A DNA stretch of 64,000 nucleotides from Thermotoga petrophila RKU-1 (GTDB lineage: Bacteria > Thermotogota > Thermotogae > Thermotogales > Thermotogaceae). The translations under genes were made by a program, and so were the position numbers. The stretch covers positions 1,302,001-1,366,000 of the forward strand of contig NC_009486.1 in NCBI RefSeq assembly GCF_000016785.1. The letters are read 5' to 3'. The first letter of the stretch is position 1. Every line of letters begins with the position of its first letter. Of the stretch, positions 48,154-63,273 are shown in pieces. Under the pieces are notes generated by a model that was not told the DNA's origin, searched no databases, and saw only the letters and a program-made list of their open reading frames with translations.

Positions 48154-48520
48154 CTTCTAACCTCCTCACCGTTCTTGTTACAACAAGATTCGCTCCCGTT
48201 CCAAAAAGATCCCTTAAAACAACATCACCGGCCTTCACGGGGGCTTCCACCCTGATTTCTCTGACGATTTTCATGAGTTCCGGTATGAATCTTTTCGGAA
48301 TCGGTTTGTCTGTTTTAACGGACGCGAGTGGAAGTTCTCCGTTCAGTACCCTGATGCTCGTCGGAACAACCCTTTTTGGATCCTTTATCTCATCTTTTGC
48401 GTATTCAACACCCCGTGGACACCTGTTTCCTGTGATGGATTTTATGTGGCCGTCTTCAGTTAGCTCCACCTTAATTTTACACCCGATCGGGCACTGAACG
48501 CAAACGACATTTTTGAACAT
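48104..48520 (-). CDS. DUF1667 Fe-S-type protein of the glycerol cluster
   Basis: A 138-residue protein with cysteines VCVQCPIGCKIKVEL and ITGNRCPRGVEYAKDE, plausible ligands of an iron-sulfur cluster. A C-terminal part follows (DVVLRDLFGTGANLVVTRTV). DUF1667 genes regularly travel with GlpA-like and FAD oxidoreductase genes. I infer it is the small electron-transfer subunit of a glycerol-3-phosphate dehydrogenase complex. It starts one base after the FAD gene stop. Confidence 0.86.
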   Translation of the reverse strand: MFKNVVCVQCPIGCKIKVELTEDGHIKSITGNRCPRGVEYAKDEIKDPKRVVPTSIRVLNGELPLASVKTDKPIPKRFIPELMKIVREIRVEAPVKAGDVVLRDLFGTGANLVVTRTVRRLEDGSKEIQKDSIGGSNG

Positions 48521-48521
48521 T

Positions 48522-49733
48522 TCAATTCACCTCCTCGACGGACACCACGATTTCATCGAGTCCTTCGAGATCCCTGTCGGAAATTCTCACTCTCAGCATC
48601 TCACTCGGTATGAGATCTTCGAACTCTTTTTCGAACCTTCCAACTACAAGTCTTCCCTTCTCCATGGGTTTCTTCACCCTCAAGTAGAGAGTGAGAGGTT
48701 CTGCGGGGGTGTACCAGATCGGATGAACCACCATCACGTTTTTTCCAGGTGTCACGGGAATCTTTTCTCGTGGGATCTCGTCTTTCACGAACTTCGCCGC
48801 GTACCGTCCCGCCGTCTCACCCTCGTAGCTCACGTAATCCACCAGGTCAAAGATCACTGTGCAGTTTCCAGCGGAAAAGATCCAGTCTCTGGAGGTCTGG
48901 CCTATATTTGAAACTCCCACACCTCTTGAGGTCGGATTTTTCACCACCAGATTTTCTATCAACTCCACCTGAGGAATGAGTCCAACAGACAACACCAGCG
49001 TGTCCACTTTGAAAACTCTCTCCGTTCCTGGAATGGGTCTGAACTGTTCATCCACTTTCGCGACCACAACTTCTTCTAATCTTTCTCTTCCCCTCACCTC
49101 AACGACTGTACTGGAGAGGTACAAAGGTATGCTGTAGTCCTCAAGACACTGTATCACGTTCCTGAGGAGACCTCCCGCGTACGGTAGACGCTCCACAACA
49201 CCGACAACTTCCATACCCTCGAGAGTGAGCCTTCTTGCCATGATGAGACCAATGTCTCCGGAACCCAGTATGAGGGCACGTTTTCCGGGAAGTCTGTTCT
49301 CAATATTTATGAGTCTCTGGGCAACACCGGCTGTGAAGATACCGGAGGGTCTGTCTCCTGGGATCATGAGGCTACCGAAAGGTCTTTCTCTGGCACCTGT
49401 CGCGTAGACGAGTGCCCCCACTTCTACTTCCTCTATGCCATGTTCAGTGACGAGGATTACTCTCCTGTCTTCAACACGTTTCACATAAGCGTTTGTCAGC
49501 GCTCTTATTCCCATCTTTTCCATCTTTTCCTGGAATCTCTCAGCGTACTCAGGTCCTGTGAGCTCCTGCCTGAAATAGTGAAGACCAAAACCGTTGTGTA
49601 TACATTGGTTCAGTATTCCTCCAGTTCTTTCGTCTCTCTCGACGAGGAGAACCTCTGCCCCTTCCTCTTTTGCTTTCAACGCCGCTGCCATTCCGGCAGC
49701 TCCGGCTCCTATCACCATCACATCGACCCTCAT
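48522..49733 (-). CDS. FAD/NAD(P)-binding oxidoreductase of the glycerol cluster
   Basis: A 403-residue pyridine-nucleotide-disulfide-oxidoreductase-like flavoprotein. FAD motif VDVMVIGAGAAGMAAALKAK, a second Rossmann motif KRALILGSGDIGLIMARRLT, and a C-terminal FAD contact near SRDWIFSAGNC. It has no C-x4-C redox disulfide, so it may act as an electron-transfer partner of the GlpA-like subunit. The frame opens further upstream, but ATG 49733 overlaps the preceding stop as ATGA. Confidence 0.88.
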   Translation of the reverse strand: MRVDVMVIGAGAAGMAAALKAKEEGAEVLLVERDERTGGILNQCIHNGFGLHYFRQELTGPEYAERFQEKMEKMGIRALTNAYVKRVEDRRVILVTEHGIEEVEVGALVYATGARERPFGSLMIPGDRPSGIFTAGVAQRLINIENRLPGKRALILGSGDIGLIMARRLTLEGMEVVGVVERLPYAGGLLRNVIQCLEDYSIPLYLSSTVVEVRGRERLEEVVVAKVDEQFRPIPGTERVFKVDTLVLSVGLIPQVELIENLVVKNPTSRGVGVSNIGQTSRDWIFSAGNCTVIFDLVDYVSYEGETAGRYAAKFVKDEIPREKIPVTPGKNVMVVHPIWYTPAEPLTLYLRVKKPMEKGRLVVGRFEKEFEDLIPSEMLRVRISDRDLEGLDEIVVSVEEVN

Positions 49734-51169
49734 TCTCTCACCTTCCCGTTCACAACCCAGCTGTTCTCCGATTTCATTCTTATTTCCGACATATCCACAC
49801 CGAGTTCTCTCTCCAGAATCTTGAGAATTCGAGCCATGCAGAAGCCCCCCTGACACCTCCCAAACATCGCTCTTGTTCTGAACTTGATCCCATCAAGGGT
49901 CCTCGCCCCTCTTCTTATCGCCTCGACAATTTCCTTCTCTGTCACTTCGTTGCAGAAGCAAACGAGTCTTCCCGCACGTGGATCTCTTTCTATTTCCCTT
50001 CTCCACTCTTCAAGAGGAAGTTCCGAATAGTGAACGATTCTCTTTCTTTCTGGTTTGAAGTCTTTTTTCTTCTCAAGAGGAATTCTCATTTTTTCCTGGA
50101 TCAACTCTTCAACAACGTACTTTGCCACCGCCGGCGCTGCTGTGAGACCAGGAGATCTTGTTGCCATAACGTTCACGAAGTTCTTCACCGTCTCGCTCAC
50201 TTTTATGAAGAAGTCTTTTTGTGGACTTTCCGGTCTCAGCCCTGAGAAGGTTTTCACCACGAGGGAGAAATCGAGGGAAGGTACGAGTTTTTTTGTGAAT
50301 TCTCGAACTTTTTCGAGACCTTCTCTGGTGGTTATGGGTCTGTCCTTCATCTCTTCGGGAAGGTCCTCGGCAGTTGGTCCCAGAAGGATTCCACCATCGA
50401 CTGTGGGAAGAACGAGTATCCCTTTCGAGACCTTAGTGGGTGTGGGGAATATGACCCTTTTTACCAGACCCTGAAGTTTCTTATCAAGGAGAATGTATTC
50501 GCCTTTTCTCGGATGCAGGGGAACGTACTCTGCACCGGCTAACTTCGCTATCTCGTCTGCGTGGAGCCCAGCGCAGTTTATCACGATATCCGCTTCGTAT
50601 TCGCCTTTGCTGGTGTGAATCTTCCTCACTCGACCGTTGACTTTCTCAAAGCCAACGACGCTTTCTCCAAGAACGAGTTTCAATCCGTTCTGGACGGCGT
50701 TTTCCACGGCTGCTATGGCAACCATCCAGGGTTCTGTGATGCCAGCAGTGGGAGCGTAGAGGGCATATTTGACCTCTGGGTTCAGATTCGGCTCCATGGA
50801 AAGAACTTCGTCTCTTTCCAGGATGGTCAAACCTGGAACGCCGTTTTCTTCGCCCTGTTTTAGGAGACGTTCGAGTTCCTTCAGTTCTTCATCGTTGAAC
50901 GCCACTACGAAAGATCCAATTCTTTTGAAATCAAAATCCAGCTCTTTCGAGAGGTCTTCGTACATTGCATTGCCTGACGCGCAAAACTGTGCACGAACGC
51001 TTTCAGGTGGATCGTCGTAACCAGCGTGAACGATGGCTGAATTCGCCTTTGTTACTCCCCAGCCTACATCCAAGTTCTTCTCTATGAGAGTCACTTCCAG
51101 ATCGTACTTCGTTAACTCTCGCGCTATCAGAGAACCAAACACTCCGCCACCTATGACGACAGCCTTCAT
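49730..51169 (-). CDS. GlpA-like glycerol-3-phosphate dehydrogenase with [2Fe-2S] BFD domain
   Basis: A 479-residue protein. An N-terminal DAO-type FAD domain (KAVVIGGGVFGSLIARELTK, TKANSAIVHAGYDDPPES) covers ~370 residues. The C-terminus has a bacterioferritin-ferredoxin-like [2Fe-2S] domain with CFCNEVTEKEIVEAIRRGAR and FGRCQGGFC. It likely oxidises glycerol 3-phosphate to dihydroxyacetone phosphate. ATG 51169 follows AAGGAGGTG, just after a strong terminator hairpin, so read-through control by GlpP is likely. Confidence 0.9.
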   Translation of the reverse strand: MKAVVIGGGVFGSLIARELTKYDLEVTLIEKNLDVGWGVTKANSAIVHAGYDDPPESVRAQFCASGNAMYEDLSKELDFDFKRIGSFVVAFNDEELKELERLLKQGEENGVPGLTILERDEVLSMEPNLNPEVKYALYAPTAGITEPWMVAIAAVENAVQNGLKLVLGESVVGFEKVNGRVRKIHTSKGEYEADIVINCAGLHADEIAKLAGAEYVPLHPRKGEYILLDKKLQGLVKRVIFPTPTKVSKGILVLPTVDGGILLGPTAEDLPEEMKDRPITTREGLEKVREFTKKLVPSLDFSLVVKTFSGLRPESPQKDFFIKVSETVKNFVNVMATRSPGLTAAPAVAKYVVEELIQEKMRIPLEKKKDFKPERKRIVHYSELPLEEWRREIERDPRAGRLVCFCNEVTEKEIVEAIRRGARTLDGIKFRTRAMFGRCQGGFCMARILKILERELGVDMSEIRMKSENSWVVNGKVRE

Positions 51170-51185
51170 CGTTTGCACCTCCTTA

Positions 51186-51226
51186 AACAAAAAGAGCCAT
51201 ACCCCACTCTCGTGGGATATGGCTCT
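51186..51226 (-). terminator. Intrinsic terminator before the GlpA-like gene, candidate GlpP target
   Basis: On the minus strand AGAGCCATATCCCAC pairs with GTGGGGTATGGCTCT over 15 base pairs with one G-U, around GAGA, followed by TTTTTGTTT. It lies 22 bases downstream of the glpP copy 2 stop and ends just before the ribosome site of the dehydrogenase gene. GAGAGAGCC at the hairpin base recurs at the glpK terminator. Confidence 0.85.
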
Positions 51227-51247
51227 CTCTTTTCTCTCTCTCCTCAA

Positions 51248-53327
<2,080 letters not shown>

Positions 53328-53343
53328 TCATTCTCTGATGGAT

Positions 53344-53352
53344 ATTCTACCA
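53344..53352 (-). promoter_or_regulatory. Extended -10 candidate for glpK
   Basis: Minus-strand TGGTAGAAT is a TGn-TAGAAT extended -10, placed directly after the mcp stop codon. A transcript from it would start at about 53337 and meet the purine box and terminator at once. No good -35 is visible. Confidence 0.4.
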
Positions 53353-53356
53353 GATG

Positions 53357-55057
53357 TTAGATCCTGAACCTTTCCACATCTTTTTTCAGCTCATCCGAGA
53401 GTCTCTTCAGCTCCGTTCCGGCATCCGCGATCCTTCTTGCAGCCTTTTCCTGTTCCGTGATGTGCGCGGATACCTCTTCTATTTCGCTGGCGACCGTTGT
53501 GGTTGTCTTGGCAACCGCGTCGAGCGCACTGCTCATCTCTTCAGAGGCCGCACTGAGTTCCTGTGCGCTTGCAGCGATTCCTTCGATTCTTGCGGCAAGA
53601 TCTTCTATTCTGGCCACGATCTGGTTGAAGCTTTCGTAGGATTCTTCGACCAGTCTCTTGGCATCCTTCGTGATCTCCACGTTCTCTTTCGACATTTCGT
53701 TCGTTTTTTCAACACCTTCTCTGATGTTTTCGAGGATCTGGCTGATCTCTTCCGTCGCTCTCTGGCTTTCCTCGGCGAGTTTTCTGATCTCATCGGCAAC
53801 CACCGCAAATCCTCTTCCCGCTTCTCCTGCTCTTGCTGCCTCTATAGCCGCGTTCAGTGCTAGGAGGTTCGTCTGCTCTGCGATACTCTGGATGGTTCTT
53901 ACGATCTCCTCGATGTTTCTTGCGCTCTCCGTCACACTCGAAACGACATCGGCTGTTTCTCTGGAATTCTCTGAGACGTCTTCCACCTTTTTGACCGCCT
54001 CTTCGAGGACCCTCTGACCGTTCCTCGCGAAATCTGCTATGTTGTCCGCGTTTTCTGAGATCTCCTGGATGAGTTTAGAGATATTCTGAGAGTTGGCAGA
54101 AACCTCTTCGGAACCTGATGTGACTTCCTCTATGGACGCGGAAGCGTTCTGAACCTCTTTGCTGATCGTCTCAGAAGCTCTCGCTATCTCTTCAAGGGCA
54201 CTGCGAAGCTGCTGGGAGAGGGCAAAAAGCTCCTCAGAAACTCTCTCCACCTCGTCTTGAGATTTATCGATCTCCTGAACCATCTTTCTGAGATTTCCAA
54301 CGGTTTCGTTTAATTTCTGTGCTATGAGACCGAACTCATCCTTCGATTTTATATCAACGGAGACAGACAGATCTCCACTCGATATCTTCTCGAGGGCAAC
54401 CAAAACGGCTTTTGTCTTTCTCGAAAGCACTCTTCCATAGAAGAAGACCGCTATTATCACTGCGATTCCTATTACTAGAATTACTATCACATCTTCAAAT
54501 ATGAGATTTCCAACTGCTACTTTCACATCATCCACGTATATTCCAGTTCCGACGATCCATCCCCAGGGTTCGAAGAGTTTCACGTAAGAGACCTTGGGTT
54601 CTGGTTTGTCGCTTCCTGCTTTGGGCCAAGAATAAGAGACGAACCCTTCTCCTTTTTCTTTCGCTACTTTCACCATTTCGTTGAACAGGTACACACCGTT
54701 CGGGTCCTTGTAGTTGCTCAGATCCTGACCGTTCAATTCTGGTTTGGTGGGATGAAACACCATCCTGGGATAGGTGTCGTTGATCCAGAAGTAGTTGTTG
54801 TCGTCGTACCTGATCTTTCCTATCAGTGATTTTGCCAGTTCCTGCGCCTGTTCTCTTGTGAGCTCTCCTTTTTGCTCCATTTCGTAGGCTCTCTCCAGAA
54901 TACCGTACACGGATTCAACCAGATGTTTTACTTCTTCTTTTTTCCTTTCCATGATCGAGTTGAAAACGGTCGTGTTCAAAAGAACGTACTGTGTCACAAA
55001 AAACGCCAGGACAATCACCACGCCGATTACCAGAACTTTAGAGGCGATACTTCTCAT
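53357..55057 (-). CDS. Methyl-accepting chemotaxis protein
   Basis: A 566-residue chemoreceptor. One N-terminal membrane helix ([20 protein letters not shown]), a periplasmic sCache_2-like domain ([20 protein letters not shown] and [20 protein letters not shown]), a second helix ([19 protein letters not shown]), HAMP, and the signalling hairpin with tip [19 protein letters not shown]. sCache_2 domains often bind small organic acids; the ligand here is unknown. It precedes glpK on the same strand but has its own promoter and terminator. Confidence 0.94.
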   Translation of the reverse strand: MRSIASKVLVIGVVIVLAFFVTQYVLLNTTVFNSIMERKKEEVKHLVESVYGILERAYEMEQKGELTREQAQELAKSLIGKIRYDDNNYFWINDTYPRMVFHPTKPELNGQDLSNYKDPNGVYLFNEMVKVAKEKGEGFVSYSWPKAGSDKPEPKVSYVKLFEPWGWIVGTGIYVDDVKVAVGNLIFEDVIVILVIGIAVIIAVFFYGRVLSRKTKAVLVALEKISSGDLSVSVDIKSKDEFGLIAQKLNETVGNLRKMVQEIDKSQDEVERVSEELFALSQQLRSALEEIARASETISKEVQNASASIEEVTSGSEEVSANSQNISKLIQEISENADNIADFARNGQRVLEEAVKKVEDVSENSRETADVVSSVTESARNIEEIVRTIQSIAEQTNLLALNAAIEAARAGEAGRGFAVVADEIRKLAEESQRATEEISQILENIREGVEKTNEMSKENVEITKDAKRLVEESYESFNQIVARIEDLAARIEGIAASAQELSAASEEMSSALDAVAKTTTTVASEIEEVSAHITEQEKAARRIADAGTELKRLSDELKKDVERFRI

Positions 55058-55107
55058 GTCTGAAACCTCCTTGTTGAAATGTTTTTGAAAATTAACTTAG
55101 CACTGGA

Positions 55108-55116
55108 ATTATAACA
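55108..55116 (-). promoter_or_regulatory. Extended -10 promoter for mcp
   Basis: Minus-strand TGTTATAAT is a TGn extension with a perfect TATAAT at 55108-55113, located just downstream of the rex terminator and about 50 bases before the mcp start. The -35 region overlaps the terminator hairpin. Confidence 0.6.
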
Positions 55117-55121
55117 TAATG

Positions 55122-55149
55122 AAAAAAGGGGCTGAACGCCCCTTTTTTT
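55122..55149 (-). terminator. Terminator after rex (end of hydrogenase operon)
   Basis: GGGGC and GCCCC pair around a 5-base loop, flanked by A6 and T7 so the hairpin looks the same in either direction. On the minus strand the run CCCCTTTTTT follows rex by about 16 bases. Confidence 0.8.
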
Positions 55150-55165
55150 CTTTTCGAGACGTTTT

Positions 55166-60094
<4,929 letters not shown>

Positions 60095-61234
60095 CTAACA
60101 GTATTGAACGTTCACTATTTTTCCCCTTTCTCGAAGGATCTGAGCGATATCCTTGACCAGTCTGAACTTCAAAGAGATATCGTGGCTGAACAGAGGATTC
60201 TGATGAGCCGGGTTTATTGCCCTTCCAACGAAGAAGTTGATTTCATCGGCCTCCAGAAGACTTTTGACGATGAATTTTGCACCGTACCCCAGTTCGTCCG
60301 ATTGCCCTTCGAGGTACCTGAACACCTGAGTCAGGGTGACGATTCCTTCCGTCATGAGATCGATTCCTTCCATGTATCCAACAGGCGGAGAGTTTTCCGA
60401 GAGGGTGTACAGATCGATCTCAACTTTCTTTCCTGTAACCCTTTCAAAGATCTGACCTGTTGTTCCTCCGCAAACGATCTTTTTTCCAGGAAGGCTGAGA
60501 AACGTTCTCACGTACTCTTCGTCTTTTTTTCTGTCCTCAGGTGGTCCGACGAACAGATTCAGAATGCGCTTTTCTCGGAAATTCAAGCAAGCAACGAGTG
60601 TATCATCCCCTCTCACTTCTTGGTCCAGTTTTTCTGCGAGCTTTACAAAGTGCCTGACGATGTTTTCGGGAGAAACGTGGTTTTTCAGAAGATGCTTCAT
60701 CTCTTTTTCTATGTTTTCCACACCGAAACCCAGTGGAAAAAGATCCGTTCCCATTCCCGCCTGAGAGAGTCCATCCGTTGCCAGAAAGAGTAGAGTTCCA
60801 GCTTCAGGTTGAAACTGCCATACGAACACTTTTTTTCCTTCTATCTCGAGTTCCAGCTTCTCAGGAAAGACCCTTCTTTCTCCTTTGAACAGCATCACAA
60901 CCGGAAACTCGTATTCGACGACGGTGCAGGTATTGTTTTTGAAGTCGCACACCACGGAGCACAAATTGGAGTAGCTGATTTTTCTTACTCTGCAAATGGG
61001 GAGTGTCGCGAGGATCGTTCTGAACACATCTGCTACAGGAAGACCTTTTATCAGCATCGTGGAGGCTATGGTTGATGTGAGAGTTGAGAGAATACTCGCT
61101 TTTATCCCGCTTCCCAGTCCGTCGGAAATGCTGACCACTATTTTTTCACTTTCTCTCTTGACTTTTATCGAGTCTCCACACACCTCTTCGCCTTTTTTGT
61201 TCTTCGAGGCAAAAAAGACATCACAGGTCAGCAT
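60095..61234 (-). CDS. SpoIIE/PP2C-type phosphatase in the hydrogenase operon
   Basis: A 379-residue protein. The N-terminal ~215 residues look like a SpoIIE-type PP2C domain: EVCGDSIKVKRESEKIVVSI, SDGLGSGIKASILS and the later RGDDTLVACLN carry the metal-binding aspartates. The C-terminal ~160 residues (GPPEDRKKDEEYVRTFLSLP, CGGTTGQIFERV) form a second domain that I do not recognise. It overlaps hydS by 14 bases. Inference: it relays the HydS signal by dephosphorylating a partner. Confidence 0.85.
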   Translation of the reverse strand: MLTCDVFFASKNKKGEEVCGDSIKVKRESEKIVVSISDGLGSGIKASILSTLTSTIASTMLIKGLPVADVFRTILATLPICRVRKISYSNLCSVVCDFKNNTCTVVEYEFPVVMLFKGERRVFPEKLELEIEGKKVFVWQFQPEAGTLLFLATDGLSQAGMGTDLFPLGFGVENIEKEMKHLLKNHVSPENIVRHFVKLAEKLDQEVRGDDTLVACLNFREKRILNLFVGPPEDRKKDEEYVRTFLSLPGKKIVCGGTTGQIFERVTGKKVEIDLYTLSENSPPVGYMEGIDLMTEGIVTLTQVFRYLEGQSDELGYGAKFIVKSLLEADEINFFVGRAINPAHQNPLFSHDISLKFRLVKDIAQILRERGKIVNVQYC

Positions 61235-62786
61235 TTTCTCCCTCCATGAACCTCTTCAGCTCCATGAAACTGCTCTTGGTTTCCGCGATGGATTCACCGA
61301 GTATCCCAGCAATTTCTTGAGCGATTCTCATTTGTTTGTTCAGCATTTCTTCGACCTTTCTGAGTGTTTCCTTTTTTACCTTGTCGAGCTCTTCGTCTTT
61401 CAGTTTTTCCTGCGTAATATCCACTAGCATGATGACTTCTTCTCCATCCTCGAGAGAAAATTCCTTCACAAAGAAGAATCTCTTCCCTTCGATGTTGAGA
61501 GTTTCTCCCACAGAGCCCTTCGCACATTCCAGGATCCCAGGATCCTTCTGGATCAGTTCCCCAGCTACCCTGTTTCTGTAGATCACTTTTTCGTCTTTCA
61601 AAACGAATACAGCGTTTGGAGATTCTTCAACGACTCTGTAACTGGAAGATTTGACCAGATCAAGCAGGTACACAAAGCACATCTCCTTTTCCGCTTTTCC
61701 AAGGACCACGGCCCTGGCTTTTTCACGGCACGAATCGTATCCACACGCACCGCAGTTCAACTCTTTGGACGGATCGTCTTTTCCTATGGACACGAGAACC
61801 TTTTTTATTTCCTCTTCTGGAACTTCCACGTTCCTGGACTTGTTTCTGTAGCTCCTGAAGGTATCGATCTTGAGGTGATTCACCTTCGGTTCTTTTGGGA
61901 GTTTCTTCTGCCATTCAAGAAGCCTTTCTTTTCCGTTGCTTTTTTTCTTCATCACAGGTCCGTTCAAACAGCTGCCGTAGCATGCGGAAGCCTCTATGAA
62001 AACACTTTTGTATTCATCTATCCTGGAAAAGACTCTCATCAGGTTTTCGATACCTTCAACCACGAGCTTTTTTTCCCATGGGACAGAAACGGTGTAGCCT
62101 ATACCGTCCGTTGTCGGATAAAACCGAGCCCTGTCTGGATACGGACCGTCCGGAAGAGCTTCTTTTCCTTCTCTTTCTTCGAGGATCTCCTCGAGTTCTT
62201 CGAAGGTGAGTGCAACGTCAACGAGGTCGCTTTCGGATTTCTTTGCTATGCATGGTCCAACAAACACAATTGGGAAGTCACCGTATCGTGTCTTCAAAAA
62301 CTTCGCGTGCGCCATCAGAGGAGAATCAACAGGTGCAAAATATTTCAAAACATTAGGAAAATGTTTCTCAGCGAGATTAACAACCACGGGACAGGCAGTT
62401 GTTATGAGGGGACCAGGGTGTTTTTCAAAGACCTCTTCGTACCTTCTGGAAACGATCTCCGCACCCACGGCTGTTTCCTGAACAACCACAGCACCCATCT
62501 CTTTCAAAATACCGATAACTCTCAGAGGATTTTCAAAGTAAGCGAAAAACGACGGTGCTATGGAAACAAGAAACGGTCTGGACAAACTCAGAAATCTTCC
62601 AACGTCTTTCCGATAGCTTCTTGCATTCTGAGGACAGATATCTAAACATAACCCGCAAAAAACACATTCTTCTTCTAAAACTGTTGATTTTCCCGATTTG
62701 AAAGATATGGCTTTAACAGGACAGTTTCTCAAGCACTTGTAGCAGTATCTGCAATCCGTTTCTCTCGAGAATATGAGTTCAGCCAT
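61221..62786 (-). CDS. hydS: Sensory [FeFe]-hydrogenase-like protein HydS
   Basis: A 521-residue protein. Two N-terminal [4Fe-4S] sites (CRYCYKCLRNCPVKA, CVFCGLCLDICPQNA) lead into a small H-cluster domain with TTACPVVVNLAEKHFP, VGPCIAKKSE and EASACYGSCLNGPVM. The four cluster cysteines are kept, but the first, proton-shuttle Cys of TSCCPAW is Ala. A further Fe-S motif (NCGACGYDSCREKA), a PAS domain (EESPNAVFVLKDEKVIYRNR) and a C-terminal coiled segment follow. This is the layout of group C sensory hydrogenases. It overlaps the phosphatase and the small ferredoxin gene. Confidence 0.92.
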   Translation of the reverse strand: MAELIFSRETDCRYCYKCLRNCPVKAISFKSGKSTVLEEECVFCGLCLDICPQNARSYRKDVGRFLSLSRPFLVSIAPSFFAYFENPLRVIGILKEMGAVVVQETAVGAEIVSRRYEEVFEKHPGPLITTACPVVVNLAEKHFPNVLKYFAPVDSPLMAHAKFLKTRYGDFPIVFVGPCIAKKSESDLVDVALTFEELEEILEEREGKEALPDGPYPDRARFYPTTDGIGYTVSVPWEKKLVVEGIENLMRVFSRIDEYKSVFIEASACYGSCLNGPVMKKKSNGKERLLEWQKKLPKEPKVNHLKIDTFRSYRNKSRNVEVPEEEIKKVLVSIGKDDPSKELNCGACGYDSCREKARAVVLGKAEKEMCFVYLLDLVKSSSYRVVEESPNAVFVLKDEKVIYRNRVAGELIQKDPGILECAKGSVGETLNIEGKRFFFVKEFSLEDGEEVIMLVDITQEKLKDEELDKVKKETLRKVEEMLNKQMRIAQEIAGILGESIAETKSSFMELKRFMEGENADL

Positions 62787-63012
62787 TTTGAAGCACCCTC
62801 TTTAGAATTTCCTCAGCATTTTCAGGAGTTACTCTGCTGAACAGTTGTCCATCGATTTCAACGCAGACTCCCTGAGAGCAGTTTCCGAAACACAATGAAC
62901 CGTACAGCTTGAAGTTGTATTTCTTTTGAAGCTCTTGAAATCTCCTGACAACCTCGTAAGATCCCTTCAAATGACAAGAACTCCCCATACATACTCTCAC
63001 AATCATGTCCAT
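62779..63012 (-). CDS. Thioredoxin-like [2Fe-2S] ferredoxin
   Basis: A 77-residue protein with CMGSSCHLKGSYEVVRRFQE and SLCFGNCSQGVCVEIDGQLF, giving four cysteines like the NuoE C-terminal domain and like the ends of HydA and HydB. It is the first gene of the hydrogenase operon and overlaps hydS by 8 bases. Likely an electron carrier for HydS or the hydrogenase. The start could be ATG 63012 or 63006; a TTG at 63024 lies before the AAAGGA ribosome site. Confidence 0.88.
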   Translation of the reverse strand: MDMIVRVCMGSSCHLKGSYEVVRRFQELQKKYNFKLYGSLCFGNCSQGVCVEIDGQLFSRVTPENAEEILKRVLQNG

Positions 63013-63089
63013 CGTTCCTTTCAAATCGTGAACCTTTTCACGTTATATTTTTCACTATTTTTCAGGAGAAGTCAAGGGAGTGATATATG

Positions 63090-63107
63090 TTGTTACCTAC
63101 TTCACAA
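63090..63107. promoter_or_regulatory. Rex-type operator in the hydrogenase-inositol synthase divergent gap
   Basis: TTGTTA-CCTACT-TCACAA fits the Rex consensus TTGTGA-n6-TCACAA with one difference in the left arm. It lies about 80 bases upstream of the first hydrogenase-operon gene, and the operon ends with rex. A second A/T-rich half-palindrome TTGTAAACAA follows at 63111-63120. Binding is inferred, not shown. Confidence 0.6.
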
Positions 63108-63180
63108 GTTTTGTAAACAAACTGATTCACTAAAAAGAAAACTATTGGTAAAGCACTTGAAATATATGACTGTAAAAACG

Positions 63181-63189
63181 TGATATAAT
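63181..63189 (+). promoter_or_regulatory. Extended -10 promoter for inositol-1-phosphate synthase
   Basis: TGATATAAT is a TGn extension with a perfect TATAAT at 63184-63189, about 85 bases before the ATG. TTGAAA at 63157-63162 is 21 bases upstream, too far for a normal spacer. The resulting leader holds nothing else that I recognise. Confidence 0.6.
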
Positions 63190-63273
63190 AGACTTGGCTT
63201 TTAATCTAATCCCTCCATACAATGTTTTTCTTCCAGATAAAATCCGCGAATAAAAGTTAAGGAGGTGAAACGC

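Noticed and set aside
55108-55149. Rex operator at the mcp promoter
   Set aside because: No TTGT-n10-ACAA type arms are present; the symmetry there is the terminator hairpin.
63157-63189. TTGAAA paired with TATAAT as a standard promoter
   Set aside because: The spacer is 21 bases, too long for a normal sigma-70 promoter; the TGn extended -10 is the better explanation.
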